Source: JADZAI01 sp964390465 (GTDB lineage Bacteria > Pseudomonadota > Alphaproteobacteria > Micropepsales > Micropepsaceae). Taken from it: a stretch of DNA of 8,845 bases. The stretch lies in NCBI GenBank assembly GCA_964390465.1, contig CAYMIJ010000038.1:1-8845 (forward strand), given 5' to 3'. Below the pieces are notes generated by a model, which saw nothing but the letters and a program-made list of their open reading frames with translations, made no database searches and was not told the origin of the DNA. Both the position numbers and the translations under genes were made by a program. Every line of letters begins with the position of its first letter. Positions within the stretch are counted from its first letter, which is position 1. Below, piece after piece: positions 1-6,150 of the stretch.

Positions 1-52
1 ATTTGTTTTGAGCTAAGGCAAGTTTTAGATCTGGAGGAAGGGCGTGAGGCAT
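1..52 (-). CDS. Partial CDS, N-terminal 17 codons only
   Basis: On the minus strand an ATG at 52-50 opens a frame with no stop up to the window edge, giving MPHALPPDLKLALAQNK. It begins 6 bases after the stop of the DUF5672 gene on the same strand, which suggests the second gene of a leftward operon. The start 'LPxDLKxALxxN' resembles the beginning of YdeI/OmpD-associated (bacteriocin-protection-like) proteins, but 17 residues are too few to assign a family. No ribosome binding site is visible. The product should be read as unidentified; the reading frame itself is moderately likely. Confidence 0.45.
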   Translation of the reverse strand, partial: MPHALPPDLKLALAQNK

Positions 53-58
53 GGGAAA

Positions 59-784
59 TTAAATATATTGGTGCTTTTTACCCTCAGCTCTTAATGTATT
101 ATCAATTTTATATTCAGGGTGTTCCCTAGTCCATTTTGAAATATCTGTATACCACAACCCGTGAAAACCAAATTGATCATTCCAGGAATATTTTTCCATG
201 TCTTCAGCTGAGTAACAAAAATTTTTAGCAACATCAACTGGAGCAAATTTAATATCACATTTTTCGAAATATTCTCTATTGTCTACACACAAAACAACAT
301 CTTCTGGATCGTACCTCTTGAAAAAACCTTGCTTAGATAATTCTGAACATAAAGAAATAAATTTTTTACTTCTCATACTAAAACCACCGCAGCCGACCAC
401 ATATTGTCCCAACAATTCCTTTGACCAACCTAGTTTATTAATATGTGAATTTCTTACTAACCAAGGAGCTCCAATGTAGTCATAATTCAAAAACTCATCG
501 GACCATGCACTGGGATTTAATATGAAACCATCATATTGTATTAATAGCACTAAGGGTGTGTCTACATAATCATCCAATTTTTCTATAACAAACTTTGAGT
601 ATTCTTCTATAGAAGTTATTGGATCAATAGGAACAATACCCTTGTAATCTGACTTCAGAGATGTTAATAGTTTTACATCTTCAAACTCAAAATCTTTCAA
701 ACATATTTCTGTAGCTAATATCAATCTATCAATATCAACACAGTCTATTCCCAAAAGAGTTACTCCGTTTAGTTTTTTCTTCAT
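59..784 (-). CDS. DUF5672-family protein, putative glycosyltransferase
   Basis: The 241-residue product matches what I know of the DUF5672 family, proteins thought to have a GT-A-like glycosyltransferase fold and often found in surface-polysaccharide loci; donor and acceptor are unknown. Visible motifs in order: QYDGFILNP (83-91, the DG in the place of a metal-binding DxD-like motif), YDYIGAPW (101-108), VGCGGFSMRS (130-139, a Gly-rich turn), PEDVVLC (160-166) and FGFHG (205-209). There is no signal peptide or membrane segment, so it should be cytosolic. Length is near normal for the family, so the gene looks intact. It is much richer in A+T than the terminase/methyltransferase block, which suggests a different origin. 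The ATG at 784 is supported by an extended -10 placed exactly for a leaderless mRNA. Family assignment is fairly confident; the biochemical role is inferred. Confidence 0.8.
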   Translation of the reverse strand: MKKKLNGVTLLGIDCVDIDRLILATEICLKDFEFEDVKLLTSLKSDYKGIVPIDPITSIEEYSKFVIEKLDDYVDTPLVLLIQYDGFILNPSAWSDEFLNYDYIGAPWLVRNSHINKLGWSKELLGQYVVGCGGFSMRSKKFISLCSELSKQGFFKRYDPEDVVLCVDNREYFEKCDIKFAPVDVAKNFCYSAEDMEKYSWNDQFGFHGLWYTDISKWTREHPEYKIDNTLRAEGKKHQYI

Positions 785-790
785 ATGAAA

Positions 791-799
791 AGTATATCA
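791..799 (-). promoter_or_regulatory. Extended -10 promoter for a leaderless DUF5672 mRNA
   Basis: Read on the minus strand this is TGATATACT: a TGn extension followed by TATACT (five of six matches to TATAAT). If its last T (791) is position -7, then +1 is base 784, the A of the DUF5672 ATG. No Shine-Dalgarno sequence lies in between. No convincing -35 is visible, as is usual for extended -10 promoters. This is a sequence match only. Confidence 0.5.
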
Positions 800-809
800 A
801 AATCCAACT

Positions 810-1020
810 CGGATGGGGTGAGATTCTCCTTCGACTCAAAACTTTGCCGTCGCAAAGTTTTGGTCTAGGCACCGACTCGCGACCAACTCTACTGAGTTGG
901 TACCCGCTCCGTCGTTCGAATCTCGCCACGCAAAACCTTTGGTTTTGCTCGCATCCGCAAATGAAAAACCGCCTAAGCGGTTGTTTCATTTGCGGTGCAG
1001 GTGGGTTAAGTACCCATCCG
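810..1020. repeat. Palindrome cluster: nested and serial hairpins
   Basis: This stretch holds no credible gene; its small open frames are by-products of palindromes. It contains: an outer pair CGGATGGG (810-817) with CCCATCCG (1013-1020); a 10-pair stem 817-826/918-927 with one G-U; an 11-bp perfect hairpin 837-847/852-862 with loop CGTC; an 8-bp hairpin 882-889/894-901 with loop TACT; an 8-bp hairpin 930-937/941-948 with loop TTT; a long hairpin 951-998; and TGGGT/ACCCA at 1002-1006/1012-1016. The outer and 10-pair stems share base 817, so they cannot both form in full. GTTCGAATC at 914-922 resembles a tRNA T-loop, but its flanks do not pair as a T-stem and no cloverleaf is found. It could be a REP-like element, a decayed tRNA-like sequence, or a structured RNA. 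Confidence 0.65.
951..998 (-). terminator. Long hairpin, possible leftward intrinsic terminator
   Basis: Left arm 951-972 pairs with 977-998: three pairs (GCA/TGC), a bulged T at 954, twelve perfect pairs (955-966/984-995), a bulged G at 983, six perfect pairs (967-972/977-982) and loop CTAA. The inner GC-rich stem followed by five Ts on the minus strand (968-964) resembles a Rho-independent terminator for leftward transcription. No leftward gene feeding it is visible, and the outer arm extends well beyond a normal terminator. It may simply be the largest member of the palindrome cluster. The structure is certain; the terminator role is doubtful. Confidence 0.35.
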
Positions 1021-1062
1021 CGTCAATCAGTGTAAGGGTTTTCTAGGGATTTCTCCATTCGC

Positions 1063-1157
1063 GAATTTGAGGCATGTGGGTCATGGTCTCAAATTCAATG
1101 TGACACCATGTTACACCATTTGCGGGTATTAGGATTGTAACAATGAGTGTCACATTG
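1063..1157. repeat. Two tandem inverted repeats upstream of terL copy 1
   Basis: The first palindrome is GAATTTGAG (1063-1071) with CTCAAATTC (1088-1096), nine perfect pairs, with an inner CATG/CATG (1073-1076/1082-1085). The second is CAATGTGACAC (1096-1106) with GTGTCACATTG (1147-1157), eleven perfect pairs, continued inside by TGTTAC (1109-1114) with GTAACA (1137-1142). They share base 1096. Together they fill most of the 1036-1297 gap, which otherwise holds four ATTCGT words (1181, 1195, 1227, 1277) and a periodic repeat. Possible roles are operators for an element-encoded regulator, a recombination site or RNA hairpins; nothing in the sequence chooses between them. Confidence 0.6.
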
Positions 1158-1239
1158 ACTGTCCACACCTCCTCCAGCGAATTCGTGATACGATATTCGT
1201 AAACCTATACGACTCCCCTGAAAAGGATTCGTGATTGCT

Positions 1240-1271
1240 ACCTAAACAGAGACCTAACTTGCGACCTAAAC
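1240..1271 (+). repeat. Three ACCTAA(A)C repeats at 12-nt spacing
   Basis: ACCTAAAC occurs at 1240-1247 and 1264-1271, with ACCTAAC at 1252-1258, so the starts are exactly 12 bases apart. They lie just before the chosen start of terL copy 1, inside an N-terminal extension that a TTG start at 1235 would add. The extension has no counterpart in TerL copy 2, so the repeats are more likely non-coding, for example iteron-like protein-binding sites. Their shortness limits confidence. Confidence 0.35.
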
Positions 1272-1297
1272 GGATTATTCGTTTAGCTATTAGTAAT

Positions 1298-2890
1298 ATG
1301 TCCAAGAAGAAACAGATGTCCCAAGAGGACATCTTCGAGCGGCTCCTCAAGGACCGCTCCGCTCGCATCGCTGCAGTGCGCCAATCGCACCTCCTGTTTT
1401 TTCATATTTATTTCTCGCGCTATGTGAAGTACGGCACGGCTCCGTTCCACAAGGAGATGTTTGAGCTGACCGAGAATACACGCGTGCCGCTCGCGGTCAT
1501 TGTGGCGTTCAGAGGATCGGGCAAGTCCACCATTGTAACGACCTCATATCCCCTCTGGGCGATACTCGGTGAGCAAAAGAAAAAGTTCGTGCTCATCATC
1601 TCGCGCGTACAGGCGCAAGCGCAGCAGCACCTTCGCAACATCCGTCACGAGGTGGAAAGCAATCACATACTCGCGAGTGACCTTGGACCATTCACCCCTG
1701 AGGATGGCCAGTTCGGTTTGCAAGCCCTCGTGTTCAAAAAGCTCGGTGCCAAAATCATGATCGCGTCGGTAGACCAAAGTATTCGTGGTTTCCGTCACCT
1801 CGAACACCGCCCCGATCTCATTATTCTGGACGACGTTGAAGATACGGCGTCGGTAAAGACGCAAGAAAATCGCAACAGCGCATGGCAGTGGTTCACGAGC
1901 GAGATCCTCCCCATCGGCTCGGACGGTACGCGTATCTTCGCCGTTGGCAACTTGCTACATCGTGATTCATTGCTGAAACGCATCGAAACGCAGATTAGCT
2001 TGGGCACGCTCGGCGTGTATCGCGAGTATCCAATCGTCAAAGATGATGTACCGCTCTGGCTATCCAAATATCCTAATCTCGATGCCGTCGAAGCGGAGCG
2101 CAAACGCATCATGGATCGTGTTTCTTGGCACCGCGAATATTTGTTGGAGATTTTGCCGGATGATGACCAACTCATTTTGCCGCAGTGGATACAACGATAT
2201 GACACGCTGCCGACCGAACATGCGCGATACACGATCATCGGACTCGACCCCGCCATCTCAAAAGAAGCGAGTGCGGACTGCACGGCGATTGTTGCACTGC
2301 GCGTGTACGGTTCTCGCGAGAAGATGAAAGTATTTGTGCTACCGCAGATTATTAACAAGCGACTGACGTTCAACGAGACAATCCAAGAAACTGAAAATCT
2401 CTCTCGCATCGTTGGTGACGGCAGCCTTGCTCACATCTATGCCGAGAAAGTTGCATACCAGCAGGCGCTTATTGAGCAACTCAAAGTGCGCGGCAATCCT
2501 GTGGACGGCATATCACCGGGCGGACATGACAAACATGCGCGACTGGCTTCAGTCACTCATTTCTTTGAAACGGGCAAGCTCTTCTTTCCAAAGACGCCCT
2601 TGGCAGAAGTGCTCATAAACCAGCTGTTGGGATTCGAGGTTGAAAAGCACGATGACCTTGTGGACGCCCTGACCCTCGCCCTTCACCAAGTCATGCACAA
2701 AGATCGCTACGGTGGTTCATATGGTGTCTCGTGGGATCCGCCAAATGAGGAAGACATGCGACATCTCAATAGCCGTGAAAAGCTCGTCATAATGGAAAAG
2801 TGGCGCGAGCGCAGAGACAGTAATCCCTTCCTCATTCGAGGTGGGCGCACACCCATGCCCGATGGATGGAAACCACGCTGGGATCGGTGA
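1298..2890 (+). CDS. terL: Phage-type terminase large subunit, copy 1
   Basis: A 530-residue DNA-packaging motor: an N-terminal ATPase that translocates DNA and a C-terminal RNase H-like nuclease that cuts concatemers. The ATPase shows Walker A FRGSGKST (71-78), Walker B LIILDDVED (174-182, catalytic acid likely E181) and a VGNLL coupling-type motif near 217-221. The nuclease shows its acidic residues at D317 (IGLDPAIS), E383 (IYAEKVAYQ) and D452/D453/D456 (KHDDLVD). I chose ATG 1298 rather than the longer TTG at 1235 because homology to TerL copy 2 begins shortly after it (the shared QSHLLFFH starts at residue 29) and the extra codons fall on a repeat. No Shine-Dalgarno is seen. It has a charged C-terminal tail of about 60 residues that copy 2 lacks. 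It is not adjacent to a TerS, portal or capsid gene. The gene appears intact. Confidence 0.92.
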   Translation: MSKKKQMSQEDIFERLLKDRSARIAAVRQSHLLFFHIYFSRYVKYGTAPFHKEMFELTENTRVPLAVIVAFRGSGKSTIVTTSYPLWAILGEQKKKFVLIISRVQAQAQQHLRNIRHEVESNHILASDLGPFTPEDGQFGLQALVFKKLGAKIMIASVDQSIRGFRHLEHRPDLIILDDVEDTASVKTQENRNSAWQWFTSEILPIGSDGTRIFAVGNLLHRDSLLKRIETQISLGTLGVYREYPIVKDDVPLWLSKYPNLDAVEAERKRIMDRVSWHREYLLEILPDDDQLILPQWIQRYDTLPTEHARYTIIGLDPAISKEASADCTAIVALRVYGSREKMKVFVLPQIINKRLTFNETIQETENLSRIVGDGSLAHIYAEKVAYQQALIEQLKVRGNPVDGISPGGHDKHARLASVTHFFETGKLFFPKTPLAEVLINQLLGFEVEKHDDLVDALTLALHQVMHKDRYGGSYGVSWDPPNEEDMRHLNSREKLVIMEKWRERRDSNPFLIRGGRTPMPDGWKPRWDR

Positions 2891-2914
2891 ATATCAAAGC
2901 GTGACCGAAAGGTG

Positions 2915-2920
2915 TAAAAT
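2915..2920 (+). promoter_or_regulatory. -10 element giving a leaderless start for the winged-helix gene
   Basis: TAAAAT, five of six matches to the consensus, ends at 2920. Taking that base as -7 puts +1 at 2927, the A of the ATG, as for the DUF5672 gene. TG directly precedes the hexamer at 2913-2914, but without the usual one-base gap. No good -35 and no Shine-Dalgarno are seen in the 36-base gap after terL copy 1. Confidence 0.4.
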
Positions 2921-2926
2921 GTAGCC

Positions 2927-3583
2927 ATGTCAGATTCAAAGATGACCGAACGAGAACGACGAGAAAAAGGGCTGCCACCACACCCTGCTTCAGTGGCGCT
3001 GTTTGTGAGTATGCAAAAAGACGCTGAGGCAAAAATGAAGCATATGGCACAAATGCTTCAACCAATCATTTCAAACCCAATGATTACAGCATCTCTCAAA
3101 CACACAGTGGAGGTGGTGAATACATTCAACAGCATGCAAGCCAAACGAGGAGAAGTAATTTCGGTTCCACGCAACTATGACCGCACTGTTCGGATCGCAC
3201 CGGATCAGTTTGTTGAATTGACAAAGCGGGAAACGAAAAATGACGCGCCAAATGTTCTCTACATGGACCTCATGTATGACCGCAAAACCAAAGAGCTGTA
3301 TCGAATTGTATACGGTGAACGATTACCCTCGCCATTTACGGACAAAGAAGGAAATAAACGATTGCTCCTGTTGGAAACACTTCTCAAACACGGTCGCAGT
3401 CCAGTTGCGACAAGAAAACTTGCTGAATACTTGCAATGCACACAAAAGCAGATTCAAAACATTGTGCAGGCGATAAACGCAAAATTGGAGAAAGATTTAC
3501 AACTCCCACATCCGCTCATCACCGCAAATAAAGGTAGTGGTTACTTCATCAACAGATTTTTTTGCGTGCATAGCGTGAAATAA
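2927..3583 (+). CDS. Unknown protein with C-terminal winged-helix domain
   Basis: I do not recognise this 218-residue protein as a named family. Its C-terminal part (about 135-210) reads like the winged-helix DNA-binding domain of OmpR-type regulators: a helix with RLLLLETLL (145-153), a helix-turn-helix TRKLAEYLQCTQKQIQNIVQ (162-181), then PLITANKGSGYFIN (196-209), equivalent to the 'hairpin wing' whose family pattern ends GxGY. The N-terminus (1-80) is charged and helical with several Met and Gln residues. A middle segment of about 80-132 has alternating hydrophobic strands. There is no receiver domain, signal peptide or membrane segment. It lies between terL copy 1 and the methyltransferases on the same strand, so it may regulate the island. 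That role is inferred from the fold and position only. Confidence 0.7.
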   Translation: MSDSKMTERERREKGLPPHPASVALFVSMQKDAEAKMKHMAQMLQPIISNPMITASLKHTVEVVNTFNSMQAKRGEVISVPRNYDRTVRIAPDQFVELTKRETKNDAPNVLYMDLMYDRKTKELYRIVYGERLPSPFTDKEGNKRLLLLETLLKHGRSPVATRKLAEYLQCTQKQIQNIVQAINAKLEKDLQLPHPLITANKGSGYFINRFFCVHSVK

Positions 3584-3676
3584 CCTGCCACCCTCTATCT
3601 ACCCTGTGGACAGTATTTGAAAAGTCCATATTCTCGGGCCTTTTTGCAACGTTCCCAGATATGCAGGGTGTATTTT

Positions 3677-3722
3677 TTGACACCGATTTTTGCTTTGCTT
3701 GTCATACAGACCTCGCGTCTGT
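3677..3722 (+). promoter_or_regulatory. Promoter for the methyltransferase-terminase operon
   Basis: A perfect TTGACA (3677-3682) is followed after 17 bases by TGTCAT (3700-3705, four of six matches to TATAAT). Transcription would start near 3712, leaving a leader of about 33 bases before the ATG at 3745. A six-pair hairpin ACAGAC/GTCTGT (3706-3711/3717-3722) straddles the predicted start. This is the best promoter match in the 3584-3744 gap, in which I see no gene and no convincing terminator for the upstream winged-helix gene. Confidence 0.45.
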
Positions 3723-3744
3723 TTAGCAGATTAACAGCAAAAAT

Positions 3745-5019
3745 ATGGCACAAAAATTAGCATGGCGTACGGTCGACAGAAAGGTATCCGACCTCGTGCC
3801 CAATATTAAAAATCCGCGCACGATGTCGCCGAAGCAGATCGACGACCTCAAACGCTCTCTCAAGAAGTTCGACTTGGTCGAGCTGCCGGTCGTGGATACC
3901 GACAACACGGTGATCGCCGGACACCAGCGTCTCATGGTGCTCAAACTCTTGGGCCGCGAGAGCGATATGATTCCTGTGCGTCTGCCCAATCGCAAGCTCA
4001 CACAAAAGGAATACGACCAGTACCTCCTCGGTAGCAACCGCATCCATGGCGATTGGGATTGGCAGGCACTCGCAGATAACTTCGACATCGAGACGATGCT
4101 CGCCTCGGGTTTTGACGACACCGACATGGTGCATATCTTCGATGATCTTGAAGTCGAGGATGACGAGTTCGACGTCGAAAAGGAATTAGAGAAAATCAAG
4201 AAGCCAACGACCAAGCCCGGCGAGATGTTTCAACTCGGTACACACCGCATTATTTGCGGTGACAGCACCGATCCGGCGGTCATTACAAAACTCATGGGTG
4301 GCAAAAAAGCAAACTCCATTCTGCAAGACCCTCCGTACAACATTTCTTTGGACTACAACAAAGGCATTGGCGGCAAGCGCAACTACGGTGGCACGGTCGA
4401 TGATGCGAAGCCGGACAAAGAGTACAAAAAGTTTCTCAAGACTGCGCTTGAGAATGCGCTATCGGTTCTCGAAAAAGACGCACACGTATTCACGTACTGC
4501 GACCAAAAGTACATTTGGCTCTTGCAGACGCTGTACGCTGAGGTCGGCATCACCAACAAACGTGTGTGCCTGTGGGTGAAAAACAACAGCACACCGACTC
4601 CACAAGTGGCGTTCAACAAGCAGTATGAGCCGTGCGTATACGGCACGGTCGGCAAACCGTACCTCTCCGAGAAAGTACTCAATCTCTCGGAGGTGCTGAA
4701 TAAGGAAATCGGCACCGGCAACCGCACACTAGAGGATATCTACGACATGATCGACATTTGGATGGTCAAACGCCTCAATGGCACGGACTACCAGCATCCC
4801 ACCGAGAAGCCGCCCGTGCTCCACGAAAAGGCATTGCGTCGCTGCACGAAGCCCGGCGACATCGTGCTGGATTGCTTTGGTGGCTCGGGCTCGCTCCTCA
4901 TCGCTTGTGAACAGCTAAAGCGCTCCGCGTACTTGGTCGAACGCGAGCCTATATTCGTTGACTTGGTAATACGCCGCAATGAAAAACTCACCGGAAAAAA
5001 AGCAAAAAAGCTCCGTTAA
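3745..5019 (+). CDS. ParB-domain/DNA methyltransferase fusion (beta class)
   Basis: The 424-residue protein joins an N-terminal ParB/Sulfiredoxin-like domain (about 10-100, with IAGHQR at 57-62 in the place of the ParB box) to an S-adenosylmethionine-dependent amino-methyltransferase. DPPYN (195-199) is the catalytic motif IV, HPTEKP (351-356) is typical of the family, and FGGSG (378-382) is the AdoMet-binding motif I. Motif IV before motif I marks the beta group of N6-adenine/N4-cytosine enzymes. The region between 200 and 350 probably holds the target-recognition part; specificity cannot be read. This architecture is common in phages and plasmids, usually without a cognate restriction enzyme, and none is seen here. 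An acidic linker lies at 123-150. The first gene of a tightly packed operon, it overlaps the next by 41 bases. It looks complete. Confidence 0.9.
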   Translation: MAQKLAWRTVDRKVSDLVPNIKNPRTMSPKQIDDLKRSLKKFDLVELPVVDTDNTVIAGHQRLMVLKLLGRESDMIPVRLPNRKLTQKEYDQYLLGSNRIHGDWDWQALADNFDIETMLASGFDDTDMVHIFDDLEVEDDEFDVEKELEKIKKPTTKPGEMFQLGTHRIICGDSTDPAVITKLMGGKKANSILQDPPYNISLDYNKGIGGKRNYGGTVDDAKPDKEYKKFLKTALENALSVLEKDAHVFTYCDQKYIWLLQTLYAEVGITNKRVCLWVKNNSTPTPQVAFNKQYEPCVYGTVGKPYLSEKVLNLSEVLNKEIGTGNRTLEDIYDMIDIWMVKRLNGTDYQHPTEKPPVLHEKALRRCTKPGDIVLDCFGGSGSLLIACEQLKRSAYLVEREPIFVDLVIRRNEKLTGKKAKKLR

Positions 5020-5746
5020 CATTTGGCAACTCGGCGAGCATCGCCTCGCGCAGGGCGATTGTCGTGACACGAAGCTTCTCAAGAAGCTCCTAGGCGACGA
5101 GCGCATAAATGTGCTCTGCACGGATCCACCATATGGTGTTGCCGTCGCAGAATCCAAGCGCAACTTCCGCATGCTCACCAAAGACAAGGACATTGTTGGC
5201 GACCAGTTGCAATCGGATAGCCAATACCGGCAATTCAGCAAGGAGTGGCTAGAGGCACTCGTGCCGTACCTTGCCAAGAAAAACAGCGCGTACATCTTCA
5301 ACGCCGACAAGATGGTGTGGTCTCTGCGCGACGGTATGGCAGATAGCGGATTCAAGATTGCACAGCTTCTGGTCTGGGTGAAGCAGCAATCAGTCATCGG
5401 CCGCCTCGACTATGCGCCACAACACGAACTAATCGTCTACGGCTGGCACGGCACCCATCTGTTCAGACGATCTAAGGATAAGTCCGTTCTTTTCTACCCC
5501 CGCCCTAACAAGAGCAAGCTCCATCCGACAACGAAGCCCATAGGACTTGTGAGGCGGCTCGTCTTGAACAGTACACAGATCGGCAAGGTTGTATTCGACG
5601 GCTTCCTCGGAAGCGGTACAACCCTGTTGGCATGTGAGCAGACAAAGCGCCGATGCTTCGGCATCGAACTCGATTCCGAGTACTGCCAAACGATCATAAG
5701 GCGCTGGGAAAAGATGACCGGCAAAAAAGCGAAACGCATATGCTAA
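4979..5746 (+). CDS. Second beta-class DNA methyltransferase
   Basis: A 255-residue DNA N6-adenine/N4-cytosine methyltransferase without a ParB domain. It shows DPPYG (49-53, motif IV), HPTTKP (182-187) and FLGSGTTLLACEQ (209-221, motif I). It opens IWQLGEHRLAQGD (15-27), close to MFQLGTHRIICGD (161-173) of the preceding fusion. Both enzymes end in a matching basic tail, TGKKAKKLR there and TGKKAKRIC here, so the two are probably an old tandem duplication. The ATG at 4979 lies inside the upstream gene's last codons in another frame, a 41-base overlap without a Shine-Dalgarno, which suggests translational coupling. The small target-recognition region differs from its neighbour, so it probably reads another site. 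The gene appears intact. Confidence 0.88.
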   Translation: MKNSPEKKQKSSVNIWQLGEHRLAQGDCRDTKLLKKLLGDERINVLCTDPPYGVAVAESKRNFRMLTKDKDIVGDQLQSDSQYRQFSKEWLEALVPYLAKKNSAYIFNADKMVWSLRDGMADSGFKIAQLLVWVKQQSVIGRLDYAPQHELIVYGWHGTHLFRRSKDKSVLFYPRPNKSKLHPTTKPIGLVRRLVLNSTQIGKVVFDGFLGSGTTLLACEQTKRRCFGIELDSEYCQTIIRRWEKMTGKKAKRIC

Positions 5747-6150
5747 AGAAAAGCGACCAACTCAAACAAGCACTGCTGGAGCAACTGCGAAAGACGCCGA
5801 TCATTCAGATCGCGTGCGAGAAGTTGAACATCTCTCGCATGTCCTTCTATCGCTGGAAGCAAGAGGACAAGGAATTTGCCGCAAAGGTCGACGAGGCACT
5901 CCTCGACGGGCAGCTACTCGTAAACGACCTCGCGGAGTCGCAGCTCATCTCTGCCATCAAGGATCGCAACATGCACGCCGTCATGGCGTGGCTCAAGCAC
6001 CATCACCCGTCATACAAGACTAAGGTGCAGATCGAAGGCACGGTTAACACCATTCAAGAACTCTCGCCGGAGCAAAAGGAGCTGGTGAAAAAAGCACTTG
6101 AGCTGGCGAACCTCACCATCAACGACCATGGAGAACTTACTGCAGAATGA
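5740..6150 (+). CDS. terS: Small terminase subunit-like HTH protein
   Basis: A 136-residue protein likely to recognise the packaging site and recruit the large subunit. Residues 19-42 form a helix-turn-helix of the phBC6A51 homeodomain type (TPIIQIACEKLNISRMSFYRW at 19-39, trimmed: the core is ACEKLNISRMSFYRW). After it come a helical region with ESQLISAIKDRN (66-77) and AVMAWLKHHHP (80-90), a pattern common in phage small terminases, and an acidic C-terminal helix that could mediate oligomer or TerL contacts. The start is the ATG at 5740 in ATGCTAA, overlapping the methyltransferase stop; upstream in-frame starts lie inside that gene and add no conserved sequence. It sits directly before terL copy 2, the classical small-large order, with a 23-base overlap. 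Function is inferred from fold, size and position. Confidence 0.8.
   Translation: MLKKSDQLKQALLEQLRKTPIIQIACEKLNISRMSFYRWKQEDKEFAAKVDEALLDGQLLVNDLAESQLISAIKDRNMHAVMAWLKHHHPSYKTKVQIEGTVNTIQELSPEQKELVKKALELANLTINDHGELTAE

Noticed and set aside
900..930. tRNA gene suggested by GTTCGAATC
   Set aside because: The bases flanking the loop (CCGTC and TCGCC) do not form a T-stem, and no anticodon arm, D-arm or acceptor stem can be placed on either strand.
844..1035. Open frames on both strands in the palindrome cluster
   Set aside because: They are low-complexity readings through inverted repeats; the two strands give similar accidental frames and no recognisable protein.
810..1271. CRISPR array
   Set aside because: The repeats are palindromes of different sequence and size without regular spacers, and no cas gene is present.
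1235..1297. N-terminal extension of terL copy 1 from a TTG start
   Set aside because: It covers a periodic repeat, has no equivalent in TerL copy 2, and an ATG at 1298 fits the homologous N-terminus.
3584..3676. Intrinsic terminator after the winged-helix gene
   Set aside because: A T-run follows GGGCC near 3653, but no complementary upstream arm forms a stable stem before it.
5653..5739. Longer start for the small-terminase gene
   Set aside because: The extra 29 codons lie wholly inside the methyltransferase's motif I region in another frame and carry no conserved sequence.
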